NCBI GenBank assembly: GCA_017979445.1
Contig: CM030717.1
Span: 16,665,288 to 16,729,287 of the forward strand
DNA from: Akebia trifoliata
Lineage: Eukaryota; Streptophyta; Magnoliopsida; Ranunculales; Lardizabalaceae
Reading direction: 5' to 3'
DNA: 64,000 bases
The notes beneath the pieces are model-generated. The model had not been told where the DNA came from and did not search any database. It saw only the letters and a program-made list of their open reading frames with translations. The position numbers were made by a program, and so were the translations under genes. Below, in pieces: positions 11,871 through 24,229 of the stretch. Every line of letters starts with the position of its first letter. The stretch's first letter is position 1.

Positions 11871-13335
11871 TGAAAGTGCCCTCAATCCGCGGGGTGCACA
11901 GATCCGCTTTTGATCTTTAAGGTTTGGGAGTCACCACCTAGTTATTACTGTATAGGAATCGAATATTGACTCGAAACAGATAAAAATAACTAATCTACTA
12001 AAAAAATACTGGGTTCGGGGATCACATTACGGGGTTGGAAGGTATTAGGCACTAACCCCGTCCAGCAAATGCCGATCTCTACTAATTCTCAAATAAAACT
12101 ACATTGCTAAAAAAACTTAAATAATAAAAAAAAAATTAAAAAAATAACCCTCACGAACGTAACGATTTTGTTCTTTAAGATCTGATAGAATAGCTCCTCG
12201 CACAGGACTCCTCGTTTCGTTCTATCATCGGATTTGCTTCACATTTTCAAGACGAGGTACTTTCTTTTTAAATCTGAATTTTTAAACATTTTTTCTGGAT
12301 TTCTGGGTGTTTTTAAAGAGTTTCTAGCTATTTTTTGAGCTGAAGTTAGGGTATGGATGTTAGATAAGGAGTCAGGGCTTCAAAATTAGGGTTTATGGGA
12401 GGTTAGGAGAGTTTTTTGACCTACTTTTATTAAGGTTTATTTTTTCATACGAAAATAGGTTGTAGAGACCGCTATTTATAAATATTTTAAGTGCTTATTT
12501 TGGTAGAGTTAGTGTTTAATTAGAATTTTTTTAAGCAGAGTTATAGTTTAATTATAATTATTTTAAATAGAGTTATAATTTAATTAGAATTGTTTTAGGT
12601 AGAGTTATAGTTTAATTAGAATTATTTTAGGATTTTGACTTTTAGTCTCACTTGATTGACTTGACTTTAAGATTTTGACTTGAGTCTTACTTGATTGACT
12701 TTAATATGAATTTTATTTTACATTAATTAATGTTTTAATTAATAATTTTGAAAATTTTAATTATTAAAATTGTAAAATTATCATTTTACCCTCGAAGATG
12801 ACTTTTTACGTTTAAAGTCAGTTTTTAATATTCTAGGATGTTTTGGAATCAATTTTTTGTAAGGAATTTGATGGGATTATCGATTTGTGTCATTTATAAA
12901 TTTTTTTGTGCAAAATGGTTGTGAACTTTATGAGGGGCATTTTCGTAATTTTGTTAAATATTGTGAAAATTGGCGAAATGATTTATTTGGTTTCGATTTA
13001 TTATTGTATGTATTTGAAAGGATTTTCTTAATCGTAATGTAGGCTTTAGGGATGTTTTGAGATTAGGGATATTTTGATAATTTAGTTATTTTTTAGTGAT
13101 TTTTATCGTAAAGCTTCTTTTTGTCTATACGATGATAATTTCTATGTTTTTGGAGTTATATTTTCTCTGCGTAGTGTGGTTTCTAAGGTTTTGTTGGTTT
13201 GAGATACCTAATTCGGATTTCTAAAACATATCTAGTAACAAATAAAGCATTGGAATGATCATCCATCATTTGGAACCATTGCGATCAAGTTGACGAGTTG
13301 ATTAATCAGACGAGTACAAAAATGGGGTGTCTACA
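11871..13335 (-). repeat. 3' LTR of element B (LTR2)
   Basis: It begins TGAAAGTGCCCTC and ends GTGTCTACA on the plus strand. Internal landmarks match LTR1, including an antisense TATA-like CTATTTATAAAT at 12473-12485. Like LTR1 it lacks the GGACCCC hairpin. The polypurine tract after it has been removed by a small deletion (see findings). Confidence 0.85.
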
Positions 13336-13685
13336 GAGGGTTGAAGCAAACTAGATAAGAAATCTTATTTGGTAGATAGTACGATATCCGAATGCCAAAG
13401 CTAGTGACAATTCATTTTGCAGCCTGATTTAGTAATTTGTCGAGGCGTTTAGATCCTTGAGGGTAAAACTCTCCCTGAACTAAAAAATGTCAAGTCCTCA
13501 AACGCGAGCTCTCATTGGCAGTGTCAGATCCTTGAATTTTAGAAAATTCTCCTTGACTAATGTGTGTAATGAGCACGTGTGTGCCCTTAAAATCTAAGAT
13601 AAATTTCAAATAGTTTAAGTAAGAACTGAGTAAATTCTGAGCATAAAGTAAGTATAAACTGAGTACAAACTGGGCATAAACTGAG
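13336..13685 (-). other. Conserved non-coding block next to LTR2
   Basis: It is homologous to 5685-6040 but starts inside the polypurine region: the plus strand goes straight from CTACA to GAGGGTTGAAGC. Confidence 0.65.
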
Positions 13686-13689
13686 CATA

Positions 13690-14513
13690 ATTTCGAGAAA
13701 CCGTCAGCAGCATTTGAGCATAATTTCGAGAAACCCTCAGTGGTATCTAAGCGTAATTTTGAGAAAACCATTAGCGGTATCTGAGCAAAATTTCGAGAAA
13801 ACCTTCGGCGGCATTTGGGTATAATACCGAGAAACCCTCGACGGTATTTGAGCATAACTCCGAGAAACCCTTGACGGTATCTTAGCATAATTCCAACAGA
13901 ACCCTCGATGATATCTGAGCATAATTCTGAGAAACCCTCGACGATATTTGACCATGATTCCGAGAAACCCTCGGCAGTATCTGAACATAATTCCGAGAAA
14001 CCCTCGGCGTATCTGAACATAATTCTGAGAAACCCTCGGCGGCATCTGAGCATAATTTCAAGAAATCCTCGGTGGTATCTGAGCATAATTCTAAGAAACC
14101 CTCGACGGCATCTGAGCATAATTCTGAGATACCCTCGGTGGCATCTGAGCATAATTTCGAGAAATCCTCGATGATATCTGAGCAAAATTTCGAGAAACCC
14201 TCGGCAGTATCTGAGCATAATTCCGAGAAATCCTCAGCGGTATCTGAGCATAATTCTGACAAACCCTCGACGGTATCTGAGCATAATTATGAAAACCCTC
14301 AGAGGTATTTAAACATAATTTCTAGAAAACCCTCGGCGGTATCTGAGCATAATTTTGAGAAATCCTCAGCGGTATCTAAGCATGATTCCAAAAATCCTCG
14401 GCGATATCTGAGCATGATTTCGAGAAACCTTCGGCAGCATCTGAGCATAATTCAGAGAAACCCTCAGTGGTATCTGAGCATAATTCCAAGAAAACCCGCG
14501 GCGGTATCTAGCT
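13690..14513. repeat. Tandem array, 33-bp unit, about 25 copies
   Basis: Unit: CTGAGCATAATTCCGAG followed by AAACCCTCGGCGGTAT. Because 33 is a multiple of three and the unit lacks stops in several frames, long overlapping open frames of 88-242 codons appear on both strands. They are products of the repeat, not genes. Element C has the same unit with one extra A (34 bp) at 21642-22015. Confidence 0.92.
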
Positions 14514-17215
14514 GAGTGAAACTGGGAAGGAAGTAATGATTTTGGAAAAGAAAAAATGCCCTATCTCCTACTCTAGGTGAAAGGGTTATGAGTTAATCTC
14601 TGGGCACAACCAAATGTGAGATCCGAAGTGGTTTTGTTTGAACCTCATGGTTTTATCCAAAATGTTTATGAATTTAAAACATAAGTTTTTATTTCTTTTG
14701 AACCTCAAGGGTTTTTCGAAAAACTATTATCAAGAGGGTAACCTTAAGTTTGGGATTTACATTATCTTTTAGGATTAACATTACTCAAAAATAAAATGCC
14801 CCTAGTTTGACAATAAACATGGCATTGGAGATAATTGAATACATCATGCAAAAAATAAAAAAATGCCCCTAGTATAAGGGGGAAACTGCATATTTAAAGA
14901 AAAAAGAAAATGTCCCTTGTATGAAGGTTTGAATATTTGATTACCACAAATGCAATAAAGATCCAACTTTTAATTTTGATTAATTTAATAGAGGATTTTG
15001 AGTCAGGCTCAAGAGAACAAACTATTTTTCCTTTTGAGACTCATCATAGAATTCACCCTTTTCCCCCTTGGTTCACTTGGAGAAGTAGAAAATTTTCAGA
15101 TCAATCGTAGACAAGATACTTGTGGCTTCTGAGTCTCTGCCTGGTTTAAACTAAGTATTGAACTTGATTATTCGGACTTCTAATATTTCAGCTCGGACCG
15201 CACTTAGCTTTTTAACTCCCCAGAGATTTTCTTCTATATTTCTTTGTTGCTGTAACTTTTGCCTAGATTGTCCTTTCAGATTTTTAAACTAGCGAGCATG
15301 CTCTAGTTTTTGCATAGATCATCTTTTTAAGTTTTCAAACTAGGAGCTTTTTTTTTCTTTACTTTGATTATTGCCAAGACCGTCCTTTCGGATTTTCAAC
15401 CTTGCGAGCTTGCCTTAATTTTTGGCTAAGTCACCCTTTTCAGGTTTTCAACCTACTAGGCTTCATCATTTTTTTTCTTTTTCTTCCCTTCTGAACTTCT
15501 AGAGTTACCGTCTGATCATGCTTTACTACCTTCCTTGACTTTTTCACACAGTACTTAGGAGGATTTTCATAGGTAAGCTTAGGACTGGTCATAAAAAGAA
15601 AGGAATTTTGAGGCTCAAAAATTTGAATGCCCCTTGTGTGACATTTCTTTCTTTTTCTTTGAACTTTCTTCCCTATTTGACAATATTTCTTTTTAGGGAA
15701 ATACATATTTTTTTCACTTTGATATGGTTAGGCCTGAAGTAACTTCTCAGGTTGCCTATGTACCCCAGACTTTTGGGATCAGACGAAAAATGTAGTTCGA
15801 ATTTTTTTCTTCCCTAGGTTAGGTGATCGGGTTGAGAAAGAAAAATGTTTTTTTTTCTGAAAAAACTGCAAAGGGCTTGAGAAAAGATATATTGAACTGG
15901 GTAATAGGAGAATTGATTCGACCAAAGATAGCCTCCTTAAATGTAGTACCATTTGATTTGATCAAGGTTGGTTGGTTCTAGTAGTTCAATTCTATCATGA
16001 TCTTGAAGTCTAATGGCTTTTCCAAGAATATTTTCTTTGATGACGAACGGACCTCCCCAATTAAGTTTGAACTTCCCTCTAGGGTCAAAGATAGGTGTCC
16101 TATTGTCATTGAGTACTAAATCCCTGACTTGTAAGTGACGTGCTTTGATCTTGTTGTCAAATGTGAGAGTGACTCTTCTTTAATAAGTTTGTACGTGCCA
16201 CACAACTCTAAGTTATTCTCTTCAATCAAATTTAGTTCTTCGTACCCATGATGAACCCAATCTATTTTTAGCAATTAACTTTTTATCAAGACCTTGAGAT
16301 ACGAGATTTCCATTTTAACTGGCAAGACTGCTTCTATATCATATACTAGAGAGTAGGGAATAGCTCCAGTGGAAGACTGCATTGAAGTATGATGTGCCCC
16401 TAGTGTGAATGGTAACTTCTCTAACTAATCCCAGTGTGATTGACACATTTTCTTGATGATTGTTTTGAGATATTTTATTGGTTGGTTTAACCTTTCAATT
16501 AATCTGAGGACGGTAAATAGATGATACTGGATCTTAAACTTTGAACATAGAGTAATAATCACAACTTTGAAGTGTGACCCGTTATCAGATATCAATTCCA
16601 AAGGTACCCTGTAATGACTTATGATGTAGTAAGGACAACATTGATACGCTTTGTAACATCTTCTTTGATCTTGTTGGTATTTTCATTTCATCGAGAGAGT
16701 ATCTATTCCATGCGGACAACACCCAAGCTTGCACCTAACATATCCTCATCAGACCACGTGAGCAAGTCTTTTGAAATTTCTGACCAATTCTACTATCCAT
16801 TTGCGTTCATCGGGAGATAAGGTAATCCCAATCTGAATCTCTTGCGGACTTTCTTTTGTTCCGAGGTTGATAACCTCTACTTCTTCTATTAGAGGTTGAG
16901 CCCTACGTTCATTTTCTTATTCAATTAATTTGATTATTTCAGGGGGAAGTTCTTTGTTAGAAGATTCTCCCTCTGAAGCCAGATTATTAGTTAAATTATC
17001 ATTACGCTCAGAGTAATCAAAAATTTCTTTCATTTCATTAAATTCAGATGGGCTGACTCAACAAGGAAAGAGTAAACTCGATCTAAAGAAAATATGACAT
17101 TGATAGATTAATAAAAAAAATTGGATTCAGACTAATCCACATGACTCATGAATAAGTACCCACAACGGGCTTGATTACGGACTACGAACTCGAGATATTA
17201 ATTTTAACCAGTAGG
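14514..17215 (-). other. Non-coding interior of element B
   Basis: It is co-linear with 6551-9230 of element A, including the GCCTAG...CTAG hairpin modules (about 15245-15470) and the ACGTA block (15724-15808). No gene is supported. Confidence 0.65.
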
Positions 17216-18344
17216 ACTGAGGCACTATGATCTTTAGGGAACAACTGAGCGATATTGAGAAATTTTGAAGCCATTTCTGACTGTTGACTTGATATTGACA
17301 TTTGTTCTAACAAACCGAATTTACTACCTTAGCTAGACGATGGACGATTGAACTTAGGTACAATGATGACCTTGTAACCCTATCAAATGTGGATTATCAA
17401 TTTCAGTGTTACCTCCTTGATAACATTTTGAATGAACTTTGAAATTTTATTGAATTCTTTTCACCAATCCATTAAACAATTCATCCATTCAATGATTATT
17501 CAGAAGGAAAATAATTTTATTGCACTCTTGAAAATTATTGGAAATTAATATTTTTATTATAAAAATTTTCATAAATATAATTATTTTTTGCAATAATTTT
17601 CTTTTTAGAAAAACATATTTTAGTAATTTTTCAGATCCATACAAAAAAAATCTTTTCTTTATAAAACATATTTCAAAAATTTTCTAAGGTCCATGCAAAA
17701 AAAATAGATCTTTGTAAGTCATTTTCTATGATAGAATAAATCATTTTGTAAATTATTTGTCCCTTATTTTCTTTTTGGAAAAAATTTTCTGAAAAATATT
17801 TTTCTTTTGAAAATCTTGTTCTTTTGGAAAATATTTTTTCTAGAGAATACTTCTTCTAGAAAACACTTCTTCTGAAAATACTTTTCTTTTGTAAACTATT
17901 CTTCTTCTTAGAAAAGAATTTGATTTTCATTTTGATTTAAATGGCCTGGTCCTATCATGATTGTTGGATCGAAATGGACTGGGTCATTATGAATTATTGC
18001 AAAAAATGGATTCTTTGTTGGGTCGGTGCACCTATTTTAATCAGGTAAAACAAAAAATTTTAATCCTTGAGGATAATCATACATTCTGATCTTATCATTC
18101 ACATACATTCTAATCTCATCATTCACATACATTCATCATTCACAAGATCCCATTCAATAAACAACCCGGGAACACCCACGATAAGTTTGAGTCGTGATCT
18201 ATAGGGGAGGTTTCTAGACTCTAAGAAGCTTACTACGTGTAATGCATTTTTATCTAGCCACCCTTGCCCAAGTACACTTATATACCTCTCGAGCGTACTC
18301 AATCAGACGGTACGTGGTGACATGGTTTGATATACAGTATAGGT

Positions 18345-18562
18345 GATAACTTAAAACTTCAACTCATTTCTCTGAAACCAAAAATAACCAGTTTAATCCC
18401 CAGATCAGAGGTGGCGCGTGATGCTTTAGGAAAGGCACTCTTAAATCACATTTTTTCTAGAATAGACGTAGTCTATCCTCCTGGTATCGTGGTACATCGA
18501 AATAGGATCTCACTTAGGCACTGGTTTTGACCAAGAAGTGCAACTGATGTACTTGGATCATC
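18345..18562 (-). other. Foldable 218-nt leader domain, copy B
   Basis: It has the same length as in A, C and F. The closing stem is weak in this copy, but the inner hairpin ATAGAC-GTA-GTCTAT is intact on the displayed strand near 18470. Confidence 0.45.
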
Positions 18563-19481
18563 TTTGATATACCTATGGGTACAAGTCAAGAGTTGTAACT
18601 TTCATAATTGGTTTGGCATCCCACGAGGGGACCGACCATGTACTAGTACTACGTTGGTAAACGGGACATGTGACTGTGCGACTTACAATAGGTTAAAGGC
18701 TCAGGTCGCTCCAACCTAGATGCATCAATATACCTTTTAGAGTCACCTGATCAGACGGTACTGATATCCCAGTTTGATATACCCTAAGGTACGTGACTGG
18801 AGTTGTGGTTTTCATGAATGATGTCGCATCTCCGAGGAGACCAAGCCACGTACTAGTGCCACATTAGCTATAAGGGACATGCAATGTGCTAGTGGTGTGT
18901 GCAAAACATGGTGGGGTGTACGCGGGGCCTTTTCAAACAACTGGGCCCATGGGCCTGATCATATCATCATAACATGGATTTCGTAGAAATATTAAACAAG
19001 ATAATGTGAAAACAAATCACATCAAAATTAAGATCAAAGCAATAAAATCACATATATCAATCATGGCATGTTAGATATACAATCAATGGGGATATCATAG
19101 AGACTAATAATCATAAACAAACACCCAATTTTTTAATCCAAGCCACAAGGATTTTTTTTTAGTTTTTTATTTTTTTAGTTTTTTATTTTTTATTTTTTTG
19201 GTCCAATCAAGGGTCCCTTTTGGGCGATTCAAAATAAATTGAGATTTCAACGATAAGATAGATTAATAGTTGTTTGAGATAAAGAATGATGGCCCTTTTT
19301 TTTCCAAATAAATTGACCTTTTTAAACCAAAGAATTTTTTTTTCTTTTTTTTTTTTAAGGAGAAAAAAAAATCCTAAAAGAAATAAAAAAAAAAACCCAC
19401 TATTACTAAACAAATTAAATAGCTTGATTTTTTTTTATATAAGAAAAACTATGAAGAAACCTAACAAAAAAAACCTAATAA

Positions 19482-19486
19482 ACAAT
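19482..19486. repeat. Target-site duplication of element C, left copy
   Basis: ACAAT lies immediately before the TG of LTR3 and matches ACAAT at 31573-31577 immediately after the CA of LTR5. Confidence 0.93.
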
Positions 19487-21260
19487 TGAAAGCGCCCTCG
19501 ATCCGCGGGGTGCGCGGATCCGCTTTTGACCCTTGAGGTTTGGGAGTCGCCACCTAATTATTGTGGTCTAGGAACCATACTGACTCTAACATGGATAAAA
19601 AGAACTAATCTACCATAAAAAATCTGAATTCGGGGATCAAGTTACGGAGTTGGAAGGTGTTAGGCACCAACCCCGCCCGGCCAAAGCCGGTCTCTACTAA
19701 ATTCCCCAAGTAATTACATTGCTAAAACCTAGATAAAAAAATAAATAAAAATAAAAATTTACCTTTCCGATGGCAAGGACTGGTTCCCTCAGATCTGACA
19801 AAAAGAGTTCCTTGTACCGTGCTCCCTGCTTCGTTCTGTTTCCGGATTTGACTTCAGATCTCCGAGGTAAGGTATCTCCTTGTTTTTGAATCTGAACTCT
19901 TCAAGTTCGTTGCGGATTTAGAGATGTTTTTAGAAGGCTTTTGGGTGTTTTCTAGACTAAAATTGAAGGAGGGATGTTAGCTAAGGAGTTGGGGCTCCAA
20001 AACTAGGGTTTATGGGGGGCTAGGGGAGCTTCTAGACCTACTTCTCTTAGGGTTTATAATTTTATACGAAAATAGGGTGTGAGCACCTCTATTTATAGAT
20101 GTTTTTTTAGGGGTTGATTTGGATAGAGTTAGTGTTTAATTGGAGATCTTTTAATTAGAGTTGTGTTTTAGTTTGACTTGTTTTAGGTAGAATTGTGTTT
20201 TAATTAGAATTGTTTTAGGTAGAATTGTGTTTTAATTAGAATTGTTTTAGGTAGAATTGTTTTTAAGTTAGAACACTATTAGATAGAGTTATTATTTAAT
20301 TATAATTCTATTATGACTTTTGGTCTTATTTGATTGACTTTTAATGTTTTGACTTTAGTCTTAATTGATCGACTTTCAATATCTTGACTTTAGTCTTGCT
20401 TAATTGACTTTAATTTTGACTTTAGTCTCACTTGATTGACTTTAATACCTTGACTTCAGTCTTGCTTGATTTACTTTAAATTTTTGGAGCAGGCCCCTCC
20501 ATTATTTCTTTAATTCTTTGGACCCCCAAATGGAGGGGTCCTTAAAGAAATATCCCACGAACCCTCAACAATTTTGCCTGAGAGTTCGATTAATCGATTT
20601 TTTAGGTTCAAATTTTTAAATTAATTTCATTAATGTTTCACTTTAATTATTTAATATTTTATTTATTAATTTCGAATTTTTTATCATGAAAATTGTGAAA
20701 TTACCGTTTTGCCCTCGGAGAGGATTTTTTACGTTTTAAGTCGTTTTTCAATGTTCCAAGATGTTTTGGAATCAGTTTTTCGTAAGGAATTCAATGGGAA
20801 TATTGGTTTTTGTCATTTATGAAAATTTTTATGTGAAATGATTGTGAACTTTATGAGGGGTATTTTCGTAATTTTGTCAAATTCTGTTAAAATTGGTGAA
20901 ATGATTTATTTGGTTCCGATTTGTCATTTTATGTGTTCGAATGGGTTTTCCTAAGCGTAACGTAGGCTCTAAGGTTGTTTTGAGGTTAGGGGTATTTTGG
21001 TAATTTGTTCAATTTTTAGTGATTTTTATCGTGAAGCTTCTTTTTGGTCTGCAAGATGATGATTTCTATGTTTCTGGGGTCGTACTTTCCTGGCGTAGCG
21101 TGGTTTCTAAGGTTTTGTCAATTCGAGATACCTCATCCGGATTTCTGAAACACATCTGGTAACAAAATAAAGCAATGGAATACTCATCCATCATTGGGAA
21201 TCATTGCGATCGGGTTGACGAGTTGATTAATCAGGCGAGTGCAAAAATGGGGTGTCTACA
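19487..21260 (-). repeat. 3' LTR of element C (LTR3)
   Basis: TGAAAGCG...GTGTCTACA on the plus strand, 1774 bp. It contains the U5 inverted repeat (19500-19520), the antisense TATA box CTATTTATAG near 20088-20098, two copies of a 32-bp GTAGAATTGTGTTTTAATTA-type unit near 20187-20255, and the GGACCCC hairpin (20520-20541). It is nearly identical to LTR5. Confidence 0.95.
20520..20541 (-). promoter_or_regulatory. GGACCCC/GGGGTCC hairpin in LTR U3
   Basis: Perfect 7-bp arms around an 8-nt loop. It is present in LTR3, LTR4 (23021-23042), LTR5 (30833-30854), LTR6 (47497-47518) and LTR7 (57839-57860), and absent from LTR1 and LTR2. Outer arms TATTTCTTTAA and TTAAAGAAATA extend it. It lies upstream of the TATA box in sense. 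Confidence 0.6.
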
Positions 21261-21283
21261 GATGCCCCTCTTTGGCAGAGGGT
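21261..21283 (-). promoter_or_regulatory. Polypurine tract next to LTR3
   Basis: In sense it reads CCAAAGAGGGGCATC directly before TGTAGACACC. It primes plus-strand DNA synthesis in LTR retrotransposons. The same tract stands at 23761-23783 beside LTR4 and at 57099-57120 beside LTR7. Confidence 0.85.
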
Positions 21284-21641
21284 TGAAGCAAACTAGATAG
21301 CAAATCTATTTTGGTAGATAGTGCGATATCCGAATGCCAAAGCTAGTGACAGTTCATTTTGCAGCCTGATTCAGCAATTCGTCAGGGTGTTCGGATCCTT
21401 GAGGATAAAGCTCTCCCCGAATTAAAAGGTTGTCAGGTCCTTGAGCGCAAACTCTCACTGACGGTGTCAGATCCTTGAATTTTAGAGAATTCTCCCTGAC
21501 TAAAAAGTGCAAATGTGCAAGTGTGTGCACTGTGTGAAACTGAGTAAAACCTGAGCATAAATTTAGCATAATCTGAGTATAAACTGAGCATAATTTGAAT
21601 ATAAACTGAGGATAATTTGAATATAATCTGAAAATAGTTCT
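21284..21641 (-). other. Conserved non-coding block next to LTR3
   Basis: First of two copies of this block in element C. It leads into GAGCATAA-type repeats, as in element B. Confidence 0.65.
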
Positions 21642-22015
21642 TGAGCATAGTTCCGAGAAAACCCTCGGCGGTATCTGAGCATAGTTCAGAGAAAACCCTC
21701 GGCGGTATCTGAGCGTAGTTCCGAGAAAACCCTCGGCGGTATCTGAGCATAATTCCAAGAAAACCCTTGGTGGCATCTGAGCAGAGTTCTGAGAAAACCC
21801 TCGGCGGTATCTGAGCATAGTTCCGAGAAAACCCTCGGCGGTATCTGAGCATAATTCCGAGAAAACCCTCGGCGGTATCTGAGCATAGTTCCGAGAAAAC
21901 CCTCGGCGGTATCTGAGCATAGTTCCGAGAAAACCCTCGGCGGTATCTGAGCATAATTCCGAGAAAACCCTCGGCGGCATCTGAGCATAGTTCCGAGAAA
22001 ACCCTCGGCGGTATC
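21642..22015. repeat. Tandem array, 34-bp unit, 11 copies
   Basis: Unit: GAGCATAGTTCCGAG then AAAACCCTCGGCGGTATCT. 374 bp divided by 34 is 11. The unit has no stop in any of the three minus-strand frames, so each frame runs through all three phases with a 34-residue super-period. This explains the 100-242-codon open frames here; they are not genes. The array is cut at 22015 by LTR4. Confidence 0.93.
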
Positions 22016-23760
22016 TGAAAGCGCCCTCGATCCGCGGGGTGCGCGGATCCGCTTTTGACCCTTGAGGTTTGGGAGTCGCCACCTAGTTATTGTGGTCTAG
22101 GAACCAAACTGACTCTAACATGGATAAAAAGAACTAATCTACCCTAAAAAATATGAATTCGGGGATCATGTTACGGGGTTGGAAGGTGTTAGGCACCAAC
22201 CCCGCCCGGCCAAAGCCGGTCTCTACTAAAGTCCCAAGTAAATTACATCGCTAAAACCTAGATAAAAAAAATTAAATAAAAATAAAAATTTACCTTTCCG
22301 ATGGCAAGGACTTGGTTCCCTCAGATCTGACAAAAAGAGCTCCTTGTACCGTGCTCCCTTGCTTCGTTCTGTTTCCGGATTTGACTTCGGATCTCCGAGG
22401 CAAGGTATCTCCTTATTTTTTTGAATCTGAACTCTTCAAGTTCGTTGCGGATTTGAGGGTGTTTTTAGAAGGCTTTTGGGTGTTTTCTAGACTAAAATTG
22501 AAGGAGGGATGTTAGTTAAGGAGTTGGGGCTCCAAAACTAGGGTTTATGGGGGGCTGTGGGAGCTTCTAGACCTACTTCTCGTAGGGTTTATGATTTGAT
22601 ACGAAAATAGGGTGTGAGCACCTCTATTTATAGATGTTTTTAGGGGTTGATTTGGATAGAGTTAGTATTTAATTAGAGATCTTTTAATTAGAGTTGTGTT
22701 TTAGTTAGACTTATTTTAGGTAGAATTGTGTTTTAATTAAAATTGTTTTAGGTAGAATTATTTTTAAGTTAGAACTCTATTAGATAGAGTTATTATTTAA
22801 TTAGAGTTCTATTATGACTTTTGGTCTTATTTGATTGACTTTTAATGTTTTGACTTTAGTCTTAATTGATTGACTTTTAATATCTTGACTTTAGTCTTGC
22901 TTAATAGACTTTAATTTTGACTTTAGTCTTACTTGATTGACTTTAATACCTTGACTTCAGTCTTGCTTGATTTACTTTTAATTTTTGGAGAACCCCCTTC
23001 CATTATTTCTTTAATTCTTTGGACCCCCAAATGGAGGGGTCCTTAAAGAAATATCTCACGAACCCTCAACAATTTTGCCTGAGAGTCCGATTAATCGATT
23101 TTTTAGATTCAAAATTTTAAATTAATTTCATTAATGTTTCACTTTAATTATTTAATGTTTTATTTATTAATTTCGAATTTTTTAATTATGAAAATTGTGA
23201 AATTACCGTTTTGCCCCCGGAGAGGACTTTTCACGTTTTAAGTCGGTTTTTAATGTTCTAGGATGTTTTAGAATCGATTTTTCGTAAGGAATTCAATGGA
23301 AATATTATTTTGTGTTATTTATGAAATTTTTTGTGTGAAATGGTCCTGAACTTTATGAGGGGCATTTTCGTAATTTTGTCAAATTCTGTGAAAATTGGCG
23401 AAATGATTTATTTGGTTTCGATTTGTTATTTTATGTGTTTGAATGAGTTTTCCTAAGCGTAACGTAGGCTCTAGGGTTGTTTTGAGGTTAGGGGTATTTT
23501 GGTAATTTGATAGTTTTTAGTGATTTTTATCGTGAAGCTTCTTTTTGGTTTGCAAGATGATGATTTCTATGTTTATGGGGTCGTATTTACCTAGCGTAGC
23601 GTGGTTTCTAAGTTTTGTCAGTTCGAGATACCTCATCCGGATTTCTGAAACATATCTGGTAACAAAATAAAGCAATGGAATACACATCCATCATTGGGAA
23701 TCATTGCAATCGGGTTGACGAGTTGATTAATCAGGCGGATGCAAAAATGGGGTGTCTACA
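22016..23760 (-). repeat. Internal LTR of element C (LTR4)
   Basis: 1745 bp, TGAAAGCG...GTGTCTACA on the plus strand, followed by its own polypurine tract (23761-23783). It differs from LTR3 and LTR5 at many sites where those two agree (for example CATGTTACGGGG against CAAGTTACGGAG), so it is not a recent copy of either. The antisense TATA is at 22621-22634 and the hairpin at 23021-23042. The flank GTATC (22011-22015) has no partner in the element. Confidence 0.93.
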
Positions 23761-24229
23761 GATGCCCCTCTTTGGCAGAGGGTTGAAGCAAACTAGATAG
23801 CAAATCTATTTTGGTAGATAGTGCGATATCTGAATGCCAAAGCTAATGACAGTTCATTTTGCAGCCTGATTTAGCAATTCGTCAGGGCGTTCGGATCCTT
23901 GAGCGTAAAACTCTTCCCGAACTAAAAGGTTGTCAGGTCCTCGAGCTTGAACTCTCACTGACGATGTCAGATCATCGAATTTTAGAAAATTCTCCCTGAC
24001 TGATGCAAAAGTGCACGTGTGTGCAATGGTGTGATGCTGTGTGAAACTAAGTAAAAATGTGCCAGGTCCTAGAGATCTTCTCTCACTGACAATAATGATT
24101 CAAAATTGAGATGCACTTATGCAACGAAAACAATCATAGCAAGGTTTAACAAAGGTAATTGGAGTTATAACATTGTAGGAACTTCGTTAAATCCTATTTG
24201 AAATTCTTTTTAGAGTTTGAAAAAGTTTG
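23761..24229 (-). other. Polypurine tract and second conserved 3' block of element C
   Basis: The polypurine tract (23761-23783) and block repeat the layout at 21261-21641. They lead into the subfamily-II repeats instead of the 34-bp array. Confidence 0.7.

Larger units (their letters stand above)
11871..19486 (-). mobile_element. Element B: Tat-like element inserted in A, gag deleted, 5' end missing
   Basis: The order from left is 3' LTR (11871-13335), 33-bp array, non-coding interior, a remnant of the gag 5' end (about 17220-17400) and leader (17400-19486). Compared with A, about 1.4 kb corresponding to gag is missing: sequence matching A's 9150-9230 is joined, about 17215, to sequence matching A's 10660. 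Element C interrupts its leader at 19486. No B primer site or 5' LTR was found to the right of C. The left flank CTAAG (11866-11870) has no right partner. Confidence 0.75.
17216..19486 (-). other. Gag remnant and 5' leader of element B
   Basis: About 17220-17400 matches the region just upstream of A's gag (10660-10800). The rest is leader, AT-rich at 17430-17940, then the conserved GC-richer leader (18150-18925). Homopolymer runs fill 19150-19440. Element C begins at 19487. Confidence 0.65.

Noticed and set aside
13690..14513. CRISPR-like array
   Set aside because: Units are contiguous, without unique spacers, and diverge gradually. It is an ordinary tandem repeat inside a plant element.
13490..14515. 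Overlapping 88-242-codon open frames on both strands
   Set aside because: They arise from the 33-bp stop-free tandem unit; the products are monotonous 11-residue repeats with no start context or homology.
21354..22082. Three 100-242-codon minus-strand open frames
   Set aside because: They are produced by the 34-bp array; the longest even begins inside LTR4.
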